Counted from the first letter of the stretch, positions 45,867-57,023 are shown. The stretch: 64,000 nt of DNA from Rhynchopus sp. YZ270_cl-10 (GCA_964035575.1 OZ037870.1:806001-870000), one strand, 5' to 3'. Numbers and translations are program-made. Notes: generated by a model from the sequence alone, not told the origin.

Positions 45867-48800
45867 ATGGCGTTGCGGAAAAGAAAGAGGGATTCAATTC
45901 CTTTTAGAACTCTTGCACATGAGGTCTTGGTCAATGTTGTGGTACCCCCTTGCCGTGTGAGTGCTGATAATGGTCCTGCGCCGCCGATGGAAGCGACGCC
46001 TGAGGGTGAGACCAAAGCCATGGTGGCTGCAGCAACGAAAACCCTGCTGCAGGGGAGCGAAGAGGAGCAGAAGGTGTCCACAGCGCTGTACGTGAAGTTC
46101 GTCCACGGCAACCCGCATAAGGTCCATATTCTCGGGGACCTGCTGGTCTGCATCGCTCGCAACAACGCAGACCTCGCGACCAGCATGCTGCGTGCCTGCG
46201 AAACCCAAATGAAACAATCCATCCAACTAAACGACTGGACAGGCGCAAAGCAATTCATCCGTCTCTTTGGCTACCTCTCCAAGGAAGGGCTGATCCCCGC
46301 GACCGGGCTTCTCGGGGAGTTGGTGCAGCAGTTGGAGATCCATCTGGAAGGCGCTTCATATTTGAATGCGAGAGGAGATGGCATCGTTTATCTGATTCTT
46401 TCAGTACTACCGTGGTTTGATAAGAAGCAGGATGTGGATGTGTTTGCGATGGTTGATCGGTATTTTCTGGGTCGCCAGAAAACACAGGCGTTGCTTCCGA
46501 GACGTGACATTGCGGTGCAACAGTACAACTTTGTGCAGACCTCTGTCCAAGAGTCCTTCTTTGCAGGAGGTGCGAAAGACGAGCCGGACTATCTCGACTC
46601 GCTCTTCCTCTCGATGCGTGACTACTGGCTGGACGCACATCAACAGAACTTCTTCCGCAAGAAATGCGAAGGTGTCCACATTGACATCACCGTCCAACTC
46701 GACGGCGTCGCACAGCACACCGCCTGGACCATCTACCCCACCCTCCCCTCCAACCTCCAGCTCTTCGACATCATCTCAGACAAACCCGCCGCAGACGGCT
46801 TCCCCAAGAAGGAGCGCCGCACTGTCGACATGCCTGCAGAATTCGAAGAGGTGCACACCCTTATGTTCACGCAACGCGACAGCCTGGTGTACGTACAGCG
46901 TGAGGTGTGGAGGGAGACGACGCTGGACCTGCTGCACTGCTACCACAGTGATGTGAAGCTGTTGGGGGCGTGTCTTTCGGATCTGCCGAAGGGGCAGATT
47001 AATACGGGGGGTATGCATCTGATTGGGTCGGTGCAGGCGTCGTTTGTGGTGGAGACAATTTTTGCGTCGCTGATGACGGTGCCGACACCGCCGCTGCCGC
47101 TTGCCTTCTACGCAGCACTGCTGCAGTACCTCATGATGGGGCACAGCCCCTACGCACAGTGTGTCATCGAGATCTTCGAGGCACTCCTGGAAGACCTCGT
47201 GATGCTCGACCCCTCGCTCGCACACCGTCTCCTCTTCCTCTTCGGCGCGCACCTCTCCAACCACAACTTCAAATGGCTCTGGGAGCTCATGCGCGAGAAG
47301 GACAAACTCGCCGACAAGAAGAGCGCCGGCTGCAGGATGCTCTTCAACCACGAGCTTTCCTACCATCTGCTGCGCTACTCCCCGAAGGTAAGACCCCCTC
47401 CCTTTTTTCCACCACTTTTATTTTTAAAGCTCCACTTCAGAGTTTATCCACCCCACCACAACAGGCATACCTCTGCTCCCAAGTACCAGTGATCAACCGT
47501 TCGAAGGCATGGGAAGAGTCGCCCCCGCTGCTGGGGTACAAATTCAAAGAGGAAGGTGTGCCTTTCAAGAAGGAGGCGGATGGGCTGCTGCGGAAGCTGC
47601 GTGCGGAGGAGGGCTTCACGGCGGAGCAGGCGACGGCGTTGGTGGCGGGCATCTCTGGTGCAGAGCCGCGGGACAGGGCGGAGGTGCTGACACACTGTGT
47701 GCTGCTGCTGGGGTCGGACGCCATGGGGCATGAGATGCACCTGCTCCGCCAGTACGCATCCACGTATGGCGACACCAATGCTGATGGAGAGCACGTCATC
47801 ACCGCCGCAGATGAGTTCTGGGATGCAGAGCCACACAGACTGGTCGGTACCGTCGCAGTGCTGCTGCAGACGTACATCGTCACACCGCACGATGTTGTGA
47901 AGTGGGCGCTGACGAAGCCGGACAAGGAGTACGACTACGTCTGGGAGGTATGTTTTGCTGTCTTTATACACACCCACATTCACCCCATACCCACCCGTCA
48001 TCTGCAGATTGTGTACAACTCGCTCGACAAGCTTGCCGAAGGTGTGTGGCGTCAAACAGAGAAGGTCGTCGATTGGGAGGGGGTTATTGCTGACCTGGCC
48101 AGCGCGAACGGCACTGAGGAGACGAAGCAGGCTGCACGGGAGAAGGTGCGCAAGCTTATCAGGAAGGCGGAGAACTCGATTGCGTCGAGCAAGGCGGAGC
48201 TGCGGGCGTCGCTGAAGACGCTGTTTGAGGGGCTGGTCAAATTTGTCAAGAGTATGGCCCACTCAGCAACCCATCTTTATTCAAAACAATCCAAACAACA
48301 CTCTTTTGTCACCGCTGCCCCAACAACACAACACACCACAGAACACTACAAACGCGAGAAGCGCGAGATCCGCGCCTCCCTCCAGCAAGGCGACATGACC
48401 CGCAGGACTGCCGTCCGCAACTTCCTCTGGTCACGCGCCGCCCTCGGGCGCTTCAACGCCACCGGCCTGCGCTACCTCCCCTTCCTCCTTGTCTCCGTGG
48501 ACAGCCTCTACGAGGACGTCTTGATACAGCTCAGGGTATGCCCAAAAGCAAGACAAGCCTTTTTACACCAACCCGACATCTTTCCTTCACACGATTTGAG
48601 CAACTCTTTGTGGGGACGTATTCCCTGCAGTGTCTCCCCCCCAACAACACACCACACCCGGCCATATTCTGCACAAAAATTACTCTCACTAGGCATCACA
48701 ACCACACCACCCTCACAGGCCCCCGCCGTCATGCACAACATCTACCTAAGCTGGAGGCTGGCAAGAGGGCGTCACGTTTCCTTCGTGAAGGTATGTCTTT

Positions 48801-49108
48801 CTGGTACTGCCATGAGAGGGTTTTGCATTCAAAAACAACCCTTCTTAACATATTTCCTCTTCCTACAGGGTGCTGTGTTGATGGAAGCAGCCTTGGACCC
48901 TCTCCAGCATGAGGTGCTCAGACGCATCGTTACGATAGGGCCCAATGGAGAGGACGTCACAGAGACGCTCTTTGACAGGATTGACGTAGGTAAGCTCGAC
49001 CCTTCCAAGCACACCTTACAGCAGGTGTCCAACGAAGGCCCCCCCTCCAGCGACGAAGAAGCCTCAGACGAGGAAGAAGAGGAGGAGGAGGAAGAGATGT
49101 CAGAATAG
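45867..49108 (+). CDS. NCBP1: Nuclear cap-binding protein subunit 1 (CBP80)
   Basis: Six exons: 45867-47387, 47465-47947, 48008-48251, 48342-48535, 48719-48790, 48869-49108; 917 residues. CBP80 is the large MIF4G-type subunit of the nuclear cap-binding complex with CBP20. Blocks shared with animal CBP80: YLILSVLPW, an RQKTQALLP-type segment (human RRQKTHVP), VVETIFASLMTVPTPPLP, FGAHLSNHNFKWLWE (human HHLSNFQFRWSWEDW), and HRLVGTVAVLLQTYIVTPHDVVKWAL then VWEIVYNSL. The N-terminus RKRKRDS may be a nuclear localisation signal. The C-terminus is a run of Asp/Glu not typical of the animal protein. Length is close to the ~790 of human plus insertions. Family assignment is firm; the 244/194-nt exon pair is joined in phase 1. 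Confidence 0.9.
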
Positions 49109-49666
49109 GTCGGGGGGGATCGGGGGTGGGGGTGGGGTGGGGTAAAAAACGATTTTTTTTTTAAATGGGCAACTCCAAGGGGCGTGTTTTAAATGCGTCC
49201 GTTTTGAGGATGTGTAAAAAAAGGTGCAGGTTTCGAAGTGGGGAGGGTGGCTTGGAAAAATTACGCTGCTTTTCTCGTACAGTGAAGTGAGGAACAAAAA
49301 AAAAAGGGGGTAATTTTGTTTTCGACCCCCCTAACAGTGCTTTCTCCAACTATCCTCCCGCACAATGTTGCAGAAGTGCTTTCCAAAAAAAACCCCTGTT
49401 TCTGAAAAATGCGAGTGTTGCTCGCAGTACCTTCACCAAACAACCGGATTAACTCCACAATTTGCTTCCCAACTCCGTGGGGGATTTTTTTCCCCTTCGA
49501 AAGTGGGTGTAGGGAAAGCATGGTTCTTGGGTTCGTTCGGGTGTTCTGCGTGACACACCAAAGTACACGAAAGGGCTTTGTATTTCAAAACACATTTTTT
49601 TCTAACTTTATAAATGAGATCCACATCCCCAATCTCCAACCCTTACAGAATATATAAAGCAGCAAT
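49109..49666. other. Intergenic region with a family 2-like repeat
   Basis: About 560 bp. G-rich then A-rich DNA, and at about 49504-49595 a diverged family 2 copy (AAGCATGGTTCTTGGGTTCG ... ACGAAAGGGCTTTGTATTTC). A pyrimidine tract and TTACAG end 18 bp before the metacaspase ATG. Confidence 0.6.
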
Positions 49667-51073
49667 ATGAAGAAGTTTCTTCACAAGGTCGAGGACAAGC
49701 TTGGGATGGACTTGGATGGGGATGGGCAGGTTGGCAAGCCGAAGCCGAACGCGGGGCGTGGTGGGTACAGCCAGCCGCCACAGCAGCAGGGGTACGGGCA
49801 GCCACCACCACAGCATCAGGGGGGTTACGGTGCTCCTCAGGGACACCCGCAGCAGGGAGGCTATGGTGGACAGCAGCAGCAGCACGGTGGACAGTACGGC
49901 AAGCCGGTGCAGGGGTACCAGCCGCAAGCAGCAGCCCCATGCGCATCAGGCCCAGGACAGGGCAACGTGAAGGCGCTCTTCATTGGAATCAACTACTACG
50001 GCCAAAAGGGACAGCTCAGCGGCTGTGTCAACGACGTCAAGACCATGCAAAGCCTGGTGCGCAAGCAGGGCCTCGCGAACGGGCAGTACCAGGAGGTTGT
50101 GCTTGTGGATGATAAGAGCTTTCCAAACTCGAAGTTCCCAACAAAGCAGGAGATTTTGAATGCCTTCCGTTGGCTTGCGACGAACAACAGACCGGGCGAC
50201 ACATTGTTCTTCCACTACTCCGGGCACGGTGGGCAGGTCCCTGACAAGGACGGTGATGAAGGTGACGGCATGGATGAGACCCTCATCCCTGTTGACTACA
50301 AATCTGCAGGGCAGATCACGGACGACCAAATCTTTGCGCTGCTTGTCGCCCCGCTCCCTGCAGGCGTGCGTATGACCGCTGTCATGGACTGCTGCCACAG
50401 TGGAACTGCAATGGACCTGCCGTACCTCTTCCAAGCAAACGACAATGCAATGAAGAACGCAATGAACCCTGGCGACCTCGCGATGTGCCTCGTCAACAAG
50501 AAGAAGGCGCAGAAGATGGCGATGGAACTGATTGGTGGGTTCCTTGGTGGCGGCGGCGGTGCGAAGGGGAAGGCCGACAAGCAGAAGATGTGTGCCGCGG
50601 ACGTTGTTATGTTGTCGGGATGTGGCGATTCACAGACCAGTGCAGATGTGTCTAACGTTCAAGCCTTTGGACTGCCCGCAGGCTCGGGACCTGGCGGTGC
50701 AGGGGGTGCATGCACCAACGCGTTGGCGTCGACGCTTCTCAAGAGCGGAGGTGGCTCCATGCGATTTGTCGACCTTCTCGAGAAGATGCGACAGGACCTC
50801 AAGAGGAAGGGCTACAAGCAGGTGCCGCAGCTGTCCTCCTCCAAGCCCATCGATCTTGCGTCGCCCTTCAGCATGTTCGGGCCCCTTGGGGCTGCCAGAG
50901 TCGCCCCCGTCCACGCCAGCCCAGGCTACGGCCAGCCCATGCAGCAACAACCAATGCACCATCAGCCTGCGCACCCACAGCAGTTCCAGGCGCCATACCA
51001 GCAGCCGCAAGGAAACCCCTACGCTCAGCAGCCCGGGTACTCCCAGCCAACAGGTCAACACCCGCAGATTTGA
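49667..51073 (+). CDS. Type I metacaspase
   Basis: Single exon, 468 residues. A caspase-like cysteine protease of clan CD, cleaving after Arg or Lys in known family members. The p20-type region runs from about residue 103 (VKALFIGINYYGQKGQLSGC). The catalytic dyad is present: His187 in HYSGHGG and Cys243 in MDCCHSG. DGMDETLIPVD and the later VVMLSGCGDSQTSADV are typical. The N-terminal ~95 residues are Gln/Gly/Tyr/Pro-rich, as in type I enzymes, and the C-terminal ~65 residues repeat that composition. The first 25 residues include DLDGDGQVG, which looks like half an EF-hand loop but lacks the acidic residue expected at position 12. Likely calcium-dependent, as the family is; that is inferred. 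No introns. Confidence 0.9.
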   Translation: MKKFLHKVEDKLGMDLDGDGQVGKPKPNAGRGGYSQPPQQQGYGQPPPQHQGGYGAPQGHPQQGGYGGQQQQHGGQYGKPVQGYQPQAAAPCASGPGQGNVKALFIGINYYGQKGQLSGCVNDVKTMQSLVRKQGLANGQYQEVVLVDDKSFPNSKFPTKQEILNAFRWLATNNRPGDTLFFHYSGHGGQVPDKDGDEGDGMDETLIPVDYKSAGQITDDQIFALLVAPLPAGVRMTAVMDCCHSGTAMDLPYLFQANDNAMKNAMNPGDLAMCLVNKKKAQKMAMELIGGFLGGGGGAKGKADKQKMCAADVVMLSGCGDSQTSADVSNVQAFGLPAGSGPGGAGGACTNALASTLLKSGGGSMRFVDLLEKMRQDLKRKGYKQVPQLSSSKPIDLASPFSMFGPLGAARVAPVHASPGYGQPMQQQPMHHQPAHPQQFQAPYQQPQGNPYAQQPGYSQPTGQHPQI

Positions 51074-51272
51074 TCATGTCTTATTGTTTGTGTGTTTTTT
51101 TTTCCCCTTTTGCTGATCCGCTTCGTGTAGACCTGAAGAGGGCGTCACCCGGTAAAAAAAAAGCAGGGGAAAAAAGAGGGGAAGAAACAGTGGTAGCTTT
51201 TAAAAAACTGAAAAAAAGAAAGACCAAAAAAAAACTTTTTGTATGAAAAATATCTCGAAAAAATGAAAAAAA

Positions 51273-51322
51273 GTGTTGTGGAACATCCTCAGGGGATGTC
51301 TACACTAAATACTAAGTTTTCA
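51273..51322 (+). repeat. Dispersed family 3 copy
   Basis: GTTGTGGAACATCCTCAGGG then GATGTCTACACTAAATACTA and AGTTTTCA. It contains an inverted pair CATCCTC / GGGGATG. Confidence 0.6.
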
Positions 51323-51457
51323 GAGAGAAAAAAAAAATTAAAAGAAAACAAACACAAGAGGCATTCCACAAAAACGGACATCGGGGGACAGGCCGTTTTT
51401 GATTGCAAAAAATAAAATAAAATCTTCCCCCCCTTTTTTTTTTGCGACTATTCAAGG

Positions 51458-52001
51458 CATAGGTTTCGAACGCGCGTTCGCGTTTTTTGGGCGTTTTCGA
51501 GTGCGCGTTTGAAAAACGAAAAAAAAAACGCGCGTTCGGAAAAAACGAGAAAAAAAACGCGCGTTCGGAAAAAACGAAAAAAAAATGCGCGTTTGAAAAA
51601 AGCGAAAAAAAAACGCGCGTTTGAAAAGCGAAAAAAAACGCGCGTTCGGAAAAAACGAGAAAAAAACGCGCGTTTGAAAAACGAAAAAAAAAAAAAACGC
51701 GCGTTCGAAAAAGTGGAAGCCTCATGTTTACGTGGGGAGGTTTTTCGAACGCGCGTCGAAAAAGTGGTTTTTTCGAACGCGCGTCCAGTTTTTCAAACGC
51801 GCGTTCGAAAAAACCACTTTTTCGAACGCGCGTTTGAAAAAAAAAAAAAAAAACGCCCTTTTTTTTTTACGCGCGTCCGGCTTTTCGAACGCGCGTTTTT
51901 TTTTTTTTTTTTTGCGCGTTTTTTTTTTTTTTTTCATGTGCGCGTTTTCCGATTTTGGATTTGCGCGTTTTCGATTTTCGAACGCGCGTTCGAAACCTAT
52001 G
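51458..52001. mobile_element. 544-bp CGCGCG-array element with a 6-bp target duplication
   Basis: Perfect 23-bp terminal inverted repeats: CATAGGTTTCGAACGCGCGT starts at 51458 and its complement ends at 52001. The flanks are an exact direct repeat TCAAGG at 51452-51457 and 52002-52007, the mark of insertion. The interior is about 20 irregular units of AACGCGCGTT separated by A-rich spacers (left half) and T-rich spacers (right half), so the two halves are roughly inverted. No transposase. Translations of this array are artefacts. Confidence 0.85.
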
Positions 52002-52372
52002 TCAAGGGTTTTTCTAGGATCTGGATTTTTTTCAGCGAACCCCCCCATGACCCCCTAGAAAAAAAACACTGACTATTGGTTCATCTATCCCAATCCCCCT
52101 TCCCTCATTTCCCCATTTCCCCCCCTCGCTACCCATTTGCCTTAGCAGCCTTGCTTCTCTTCTCCACCCGCCAGTGCTCCCAGTACTGCCAGTACTATGT
52201 GTGTCGCCACTTACGCGTCTGTTTCTTTCATGGCCTCTTTTTGTCACACATTGGGCTTTCGCGGTTCTTCCCTTGGAGAAGGATTTCTTTTGTGCTTTTT
52301 TCCCCGGTCTTTGAGAACAAAGAAAGCCCGGTCTTTTTTGGTAGTTGTCAAACGTTATTTTGCAAAAAAAAA

Positions 52373-52419
52373 ATAGTGGAGTTCATCCTCAGGGTGTCTA
52401 CACTAATACCAAGTTTTCA
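52373..52419 (+). repeat. Dispersed family 3 copy
   Basis: ATAGTGGAGTTCATCCTCAG then GGTGTCTACACTAATACCAA and GTTTTCA, followed by an A run. Confidence 0.6.
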
Positions 52420-53179
52420 AAAAAAAAAAAGTTTTTTTTTTCTGACCTCATTTTCTTGCTTTTTGAATGCTCTAGAGAGGGTTGGTTTGTTCCCCACACA
52501 CACCCCGTGCCAAAAAGTTGCGGGATGTGGTGAAGGGGATAGGAGGGGTTTTTTTGTTTTGTTTTTTGTACTGCTTGGGTGAACCTGGACTTTTTTTTTG
52601 TGTCGTTCTGTGTCTGGCGAGGATATTCAGCGATGCCGTCTTTCTCTTCCAAAAGGTGTCTCCTGCAGGTTCACTCATGTTGCATGGTTTTCTTTAGTAG
52701 TTTTGTTTTTGTTTTTGTTTAGGTGACCAAAATCAGATACCCTAGGGTCTCATCAGCTTTCTCTTTTGGTACACAGCCAGGGCTTTGTATTTCAAGTCAG
52801 TATTTTTTTCTTCTCAAGGCATACAATATAGGGTTGTCCCACCCAGGGCACGGAGCGTTCTGATCCTTTCAGCTTTTCTGATGTTTCCGAGGAGAAGACG
52901 CTCAGTGCCCCCGCGCTCCTGATCGATTGTCCCCTTGATCTGGGGCAGAGGGCTGCAATACACACACCCTCTCAAACCCCTTTTACTGCTATTGTCAAAA
53001 CCGCTGTTCAATCGGTGCGGGGGGAACTGCTACAGTTTGTTCAGATATGTGTGCTCAAGAGGCACTTCATCTGACATCTTTTTTTATTTTTTGTTTTTTT
53101 TTACTTACTTCTCCCGGTGACCGTTCCTCCGGCAGTAGCAAGGGAAGGGTGAGCACACCTTTCAAATTACTTAGTATAA

Positions 53180-53250
53180 GAAAGATGGGAACATTTTTGT
53201 TGATCCCTCACCATATGCTATCAATTTATTGATTGCATATGATGAAAACA
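53180..53250 (+). repeat. 70-bp direct repeat, copy 1
   Basis: GAAAGATGGGAACATTTTTG, then TTGATCCCTCACCATATGCT and ATTGATTGCATATGATGAAA. Near-identical to 53924-53992. Confidence 0.75.
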
Positions 53251-53923
53251 TTTGTTAGGTTCTTTGAATACGTGTACACGAGAGGCACTTTTTTTTTTTT
53301 AAATTTTTGTACTACTCTAGTCTTTGTGTAGGTGTTTCAATACAATGGACAATGGATGATTAAACTGGTTTTAATCATTGCTTGGACGGCGAACTACTAA
53401 GTCCAGAAAATTCAGTATGTTTTACACTTTTCTATTTTTTACTTTTATTTTATTTCTCTTTCTTGTGTGTTTGCTGAGGTTTTCTATCTGATACACAGAC
53501 AGGATGTGTTGGTATTTGTTTGGATTGGTAGCAATTATTGCACGGAATACTTTACGTATACACGGCAGCCATCAAGACCAAGACTCTTTAGGTTACTCTT
53601 CCTCCTGGTGATCAGACATTACATCCAGTAAGGACAGAGAAAGGAATAAGAAAAAAGAAAAAAAAAACTTTTGTATTTTGTGTATTCCCGAAACAAAAAA
53701 CTGAAGTAGAAGGTACCAAATGTTCACGCGAACATCGGTTTCACGATATTCACCCACCATTTAAAGGGAAATCACTGAAGATGTCCACCCTTTTGAATAC
53801 AACTGTATGATTCTTAGGACTGAAACAGGGTTAATATCAGAAACCAATCTACTGAAGTTTCAACTTGTGCACGAAGCATTTTACTTTTCTTTTCTACGTT
53901 TTGCAAAACACACACCATAAAAA

Positions 53924-53992
53924 GAAAGATGGGACCATTTTTGTTGATCCCTCACCATATACTATCAATTTATTGATTGCATATGATGAAAA
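53924..53992 (+). repeat. 70-bp direct repeat, copy 2
   Basis: GAAAGATGGGACCATTTTTG, then TTGATCCCTCACCATATACT and ATTGATTGCATATGATGAAA. Differs from copy 1 at only about two positions, suggesting a recent duplication or a common mobile source. Confidence 0.75.
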
Positions 53993-54621
53993 TACTTAAA
54001 TCTTGTCTTTCACTGTAGCAGTGTTCTTTGACGACTAAGGAAGAGAAAGCGCTTAGGTTCGTCGAAAATAAAAAGGATCTGTGTCCACCCGCTCTAAACA
54101 ATCTATCTTCTGAGTCTTTTTTTTTCTTGGAGTTTTCAGGGGGGAAATACCCTGAACCAAGAAACCAAAAAATATGCGTGATTTTCCTCCCATGTGTGTG
54201 TTTTTTTTGGGGGGAAAAGGGAATGGGAGGGGGGGTATGAAAATTATATTCTCCTCCCGTTTTCTTTATCCGCCTTTTGTTTTTAGTAACAAAAATAAAT
54301 GTGACAGTAGTTTGGGTGTATTGGGGTGGGGAGTGGTGTAGTTCCAATAAAAACGAAAAACAAAAAAAATGCAACCAAGAAAGCTGTTGTGTAAGGTGAT
54401 CAAAAAAACCCTGCTCACCAAAAAAAATGCAAACTAAGGTCTTTTAGTGATTAGCCTCTTAGGCCTACGCTGATTTTGACCAAGTTTACACAAAAAAAAG
54501 TAATAAAAAAAAAGCTATTTGCCAGTTTTCAGCAGAAAAATTTCTCCCAAACACAAAAAAAAAAAAAGCGCGTTTTCCCCCCCACTCTTTTTGAACATCT
54601 CTGGGACGTACCCAATAAAGA

Positions 54622-54961
54622 AACCACCGTCTTGCCCCCTGTACCCTACCTTGGGTTGTACCCAAAACATTTTGTGGGTGCAGGGTATGTACAATGGAGG
54701 GAGAGATCGTTATGGGGGGAGGCAGCAGAACCACCTGCACCACCGTCTTGCTCTCTGTGTCCGAATTGGGTTGTACCCTAACCTTGTGGGCACAGAGTAT
54801 GTACATCGGAGGGAGATTTTATGAGAAATCCAGCATTATTGTCTGATAGAGCTGCACTGAAAAAACGATAATCAAAAAACCACCGTCTTGCCCCCTGCAC
54901 CCTACCTTGGGTTGTACCCAAAACATTTGTGGGTGCAGGGTATGTACAATGGAGGGAGATT
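54622..54961 (+). repeat. Three-copy repeat of about 80 bp
   Basis: Copies at 54622-54703, 54739-54818 (most diverged) and 54878-54961. Each starts ACCACCGTCTTGC, has the palindrome TGGGTTGTACCCA and ends CAGGGTATGTACAATGGAGG. Within a unit, TACCCTGCACCC-type and GGGTGCAGGGTA parts can pair. Confidence 0.7.
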
Positions 54962-54969
54962 CTTATGTG

Positions 54970-55195
54970 TGACATGAGGTGTAGTTATAGGAGGCGTCAA
55001 CAATGAAATACCACTACTCTTATCGTCGCTTTACTTATCCAATGATGGGGAGACGGCACCTGCCAATTTATTGGTCTGGCCCTCTGGGTCTCTGCCTGTT
55101 GAGTTTGACTCTAGTCTGACTTTGTGCAGTGACATGAGAGGTGTAGTTATAGGAGGCTTCAACAATGAAATACCACTACTCTTATCGTCGCTTTA
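54970..55195 (+). repeat. Pair of ~62-bp direct repeats
   Basis: Copies at about 54970-55033 and 55131-55195: GACATGAG..GTGTAGTTATAG, then CAACAATGAAATACCACTAC and TCTTATCGTCGCTTTA. About 97 bp separates them. Confidence 0.75.
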
Positions 55196-55292
55196 AGTCC
55201 AATGTGTATGATGTGTCCACCTGCCCCCCAACCCACATTCTACCACACCACACCACACCAGGGTGACACCTTAATCACATCAAAACCCAAAG

Positions 55293-56058
55293 ATGCCGGC
55301 TTCGATGAACGGCGGTGTCGCGGTGCTCGCGTACCACATTGGAATGCCGAAGGTATTGTCCCTACCCACCCCCCACCAAAAAGCCTTCATAAAAACCCAT
55401 TCAACACCCCACCATTTGATTCTGTTATTTCGATGCTTCATCAAAGATGACTAAGCTCTCAGTGAGGTTCACCAAAAAGCGTTTACTTTTTTATCAAAAA
55501 ACGATTTATATCCCCCAAATTCAGGCCTTCCGTAGCACATGGCAGGCAGTCGCCGCACAACGTGTGGAGGGACACGCACGCAACCTGCAGGCAGTGAAGG
55601 CGAACAAGGTGGACATCCGCCAGCTCTTAGCGCTCCCCGTGTACGACCCTGCGCACCCTTACTACCTTGAAAAGCCGTGGGAGGTGTACTTCAAGGCGGA
55701 CGCGCCACCGGAGGCATCGTCGACCAAGGGAAAGCTGCACAAGCTTGAGACAATGACAGTGCGTGAGAACGAGCAGTACGACCAGGTCGGAATGCTTCAC
55801 GACGACGCGTACACGGAGTGGTTCTTCGCCGTGAGACAGGGTGTGCGCCGTCTTCCCAAGGACCAGCACTCCTGGAGGGAGCGCCGTTGTTTCACCGCAA
55901 ACCACGTCAGCGGTGGAAGCGGAGTTGCAATGATCCCAGAAGAGTACTGGACCCACCCCTCCGACGACGTGTCCTACCTCGCACCCTACGTCAAGATGGC
56001 GTCCGACGAGCACGAAGAAAAATGGGGGTTCATGGCAGGCGAGGACAACTGCTACTGA
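55293..56058 (+). CDS. Small protein of unknown function
   Basis: Two exons, 55293-55352 and 55525-56058, phase 0; 197 residues. The first exon is short (MPASMNGGVAVLAYHIGMPK) and is chosen because a C/A-rich acceptor CACCAG lies 32 bp upstream and the join keeps the frame. The body is soluble, with many Trp, Tyr, His and acidic residues: DPAHPYYLEKPWEVYFKAD, YTEWFFAVRQG and EEYWTHPSDDVSYLAPYV. The pattern recalls accessory subunits of mitochondrial complexes in protists, but I do not recognise a family. The N-terminus could be a weak mitochondrial presequence. Codon use is like its neighbours, so it appears to be a real gene. Confidence 0.65.
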
Positions 56059-57023
56059 TTTTATTATTGTAAAAATGGGAAGGAGAAGGGAGGGGTTTGG
56101 GAGCGAGAATAATATGAGGGGGAGGGGAGGTTTTTTTTTTGGCCGTTTTTTTTTTTTAGCTTTTTTATATGTTTGTTTCTGTGTGTATGTGTTTTTTTTT
56201 TTTTGGGGGGGGGGATTATTTGGGGATGGAACTGCACTGTCATTAGTTCTCAGCTCTTTTTTTTCCCTCCGTTCATAAAAAAGACGTGGGGTAATAAAAA
56301 AAAGCTCAAAAACAAAACACGAAAAAAATAAAAAGCAAAAAATAAAAAGCAACAAAAAAGGATCATATAGCACGCTACCGCAGTTTGTCTTGTTTCAATG
56401 GGGGGGGGAGAGAGAGGAGAGTCATGTGTTTTAATCCCTTTTTTTTTAGCGGAAAGAAAAAGAAAAAACGGCAACAAAATCGAGCGAAAAAAGAAAAAAA
56501 AACCCAACAACAAAACATTTTTTGAGGGGGGCCAAGGATTTTTTTTTGCACCCTCCTCCTTGATCTCCCTTCCACCCTCTCCCTCAAATACAAGATTCCT
56601 CTACTTTTTTCGCCTTTTTTTTTTTCTCTTTTTAATTTTACCACCACGACAAACTGCAACAACTACAGCAAAATATTAGGAACTGAAAGGCAAGGCAACA
56701 ACAAAAAAAAAAAAAGTACCCCCCTCGTTCCCCCATTTTTTATACCAAATGATTCGTATATAGTAGTCTAAGAAAATTTGCGCCCAAAATAATAGGTTTC
56801 GTGCACTTGGGTATTGTACCCAGTCTTTCTCTACCTGAGAAGCGTTGCCTACCCCTTTCAAATCTTCTTTTCTCTCTTTTGTTGTCACGAAACCCACTGT
56901 ATACACTCCTCATTAACCTCCCCATATCCAGCTTGTCATGAGCACGACTCTTTGGTGGTCACGAAACCCACATAACTTTCCCATATCCACCCCCTTCTAG
57001 AGCACTCTACACCCCCTTCGGAA
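56059..57023. other. Intergenic region
   Basis: About 965 bp, homopolymer-rich, no recognised gene. Near the right end an imperfect tandem pair of about 40 bp (GTCACGAAACCCAC ... CCCATATCCA) occurs at about 56884-56933 and 56955-56992. The second copy runs into the TTCTAG acceptor of the next gene. Confidence 0.6.

Larger units (their letters stand above)
51074..55292. other. Repeat-rich intergenic region
   Basis: About 4.2 kb with no recognised gene. It holds two family 3 motifs, the CGCGCG element at 51458-52001, a partial family 2 copy at about 52771-52800, paired 70-bp and 62-bp direct repeats and a three-copy 80-bp repeat, all listed separately. Confidence 0.65.

Noticed and set aside
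51458-52001. CRISPR-like appearance of the regularly repeated CGCGCG units
   Set aside because: Spacers are A- or T-rich and irregular, the array is bounded by inverted repeats and a target duplication, and the context is eukaryotic.
51509-52072. ORFs of up to 187 codons reading KKRAFEKRK-type repeats
   Set aside because: Pure translation of the CGCGCG array; no composition or start-site support.
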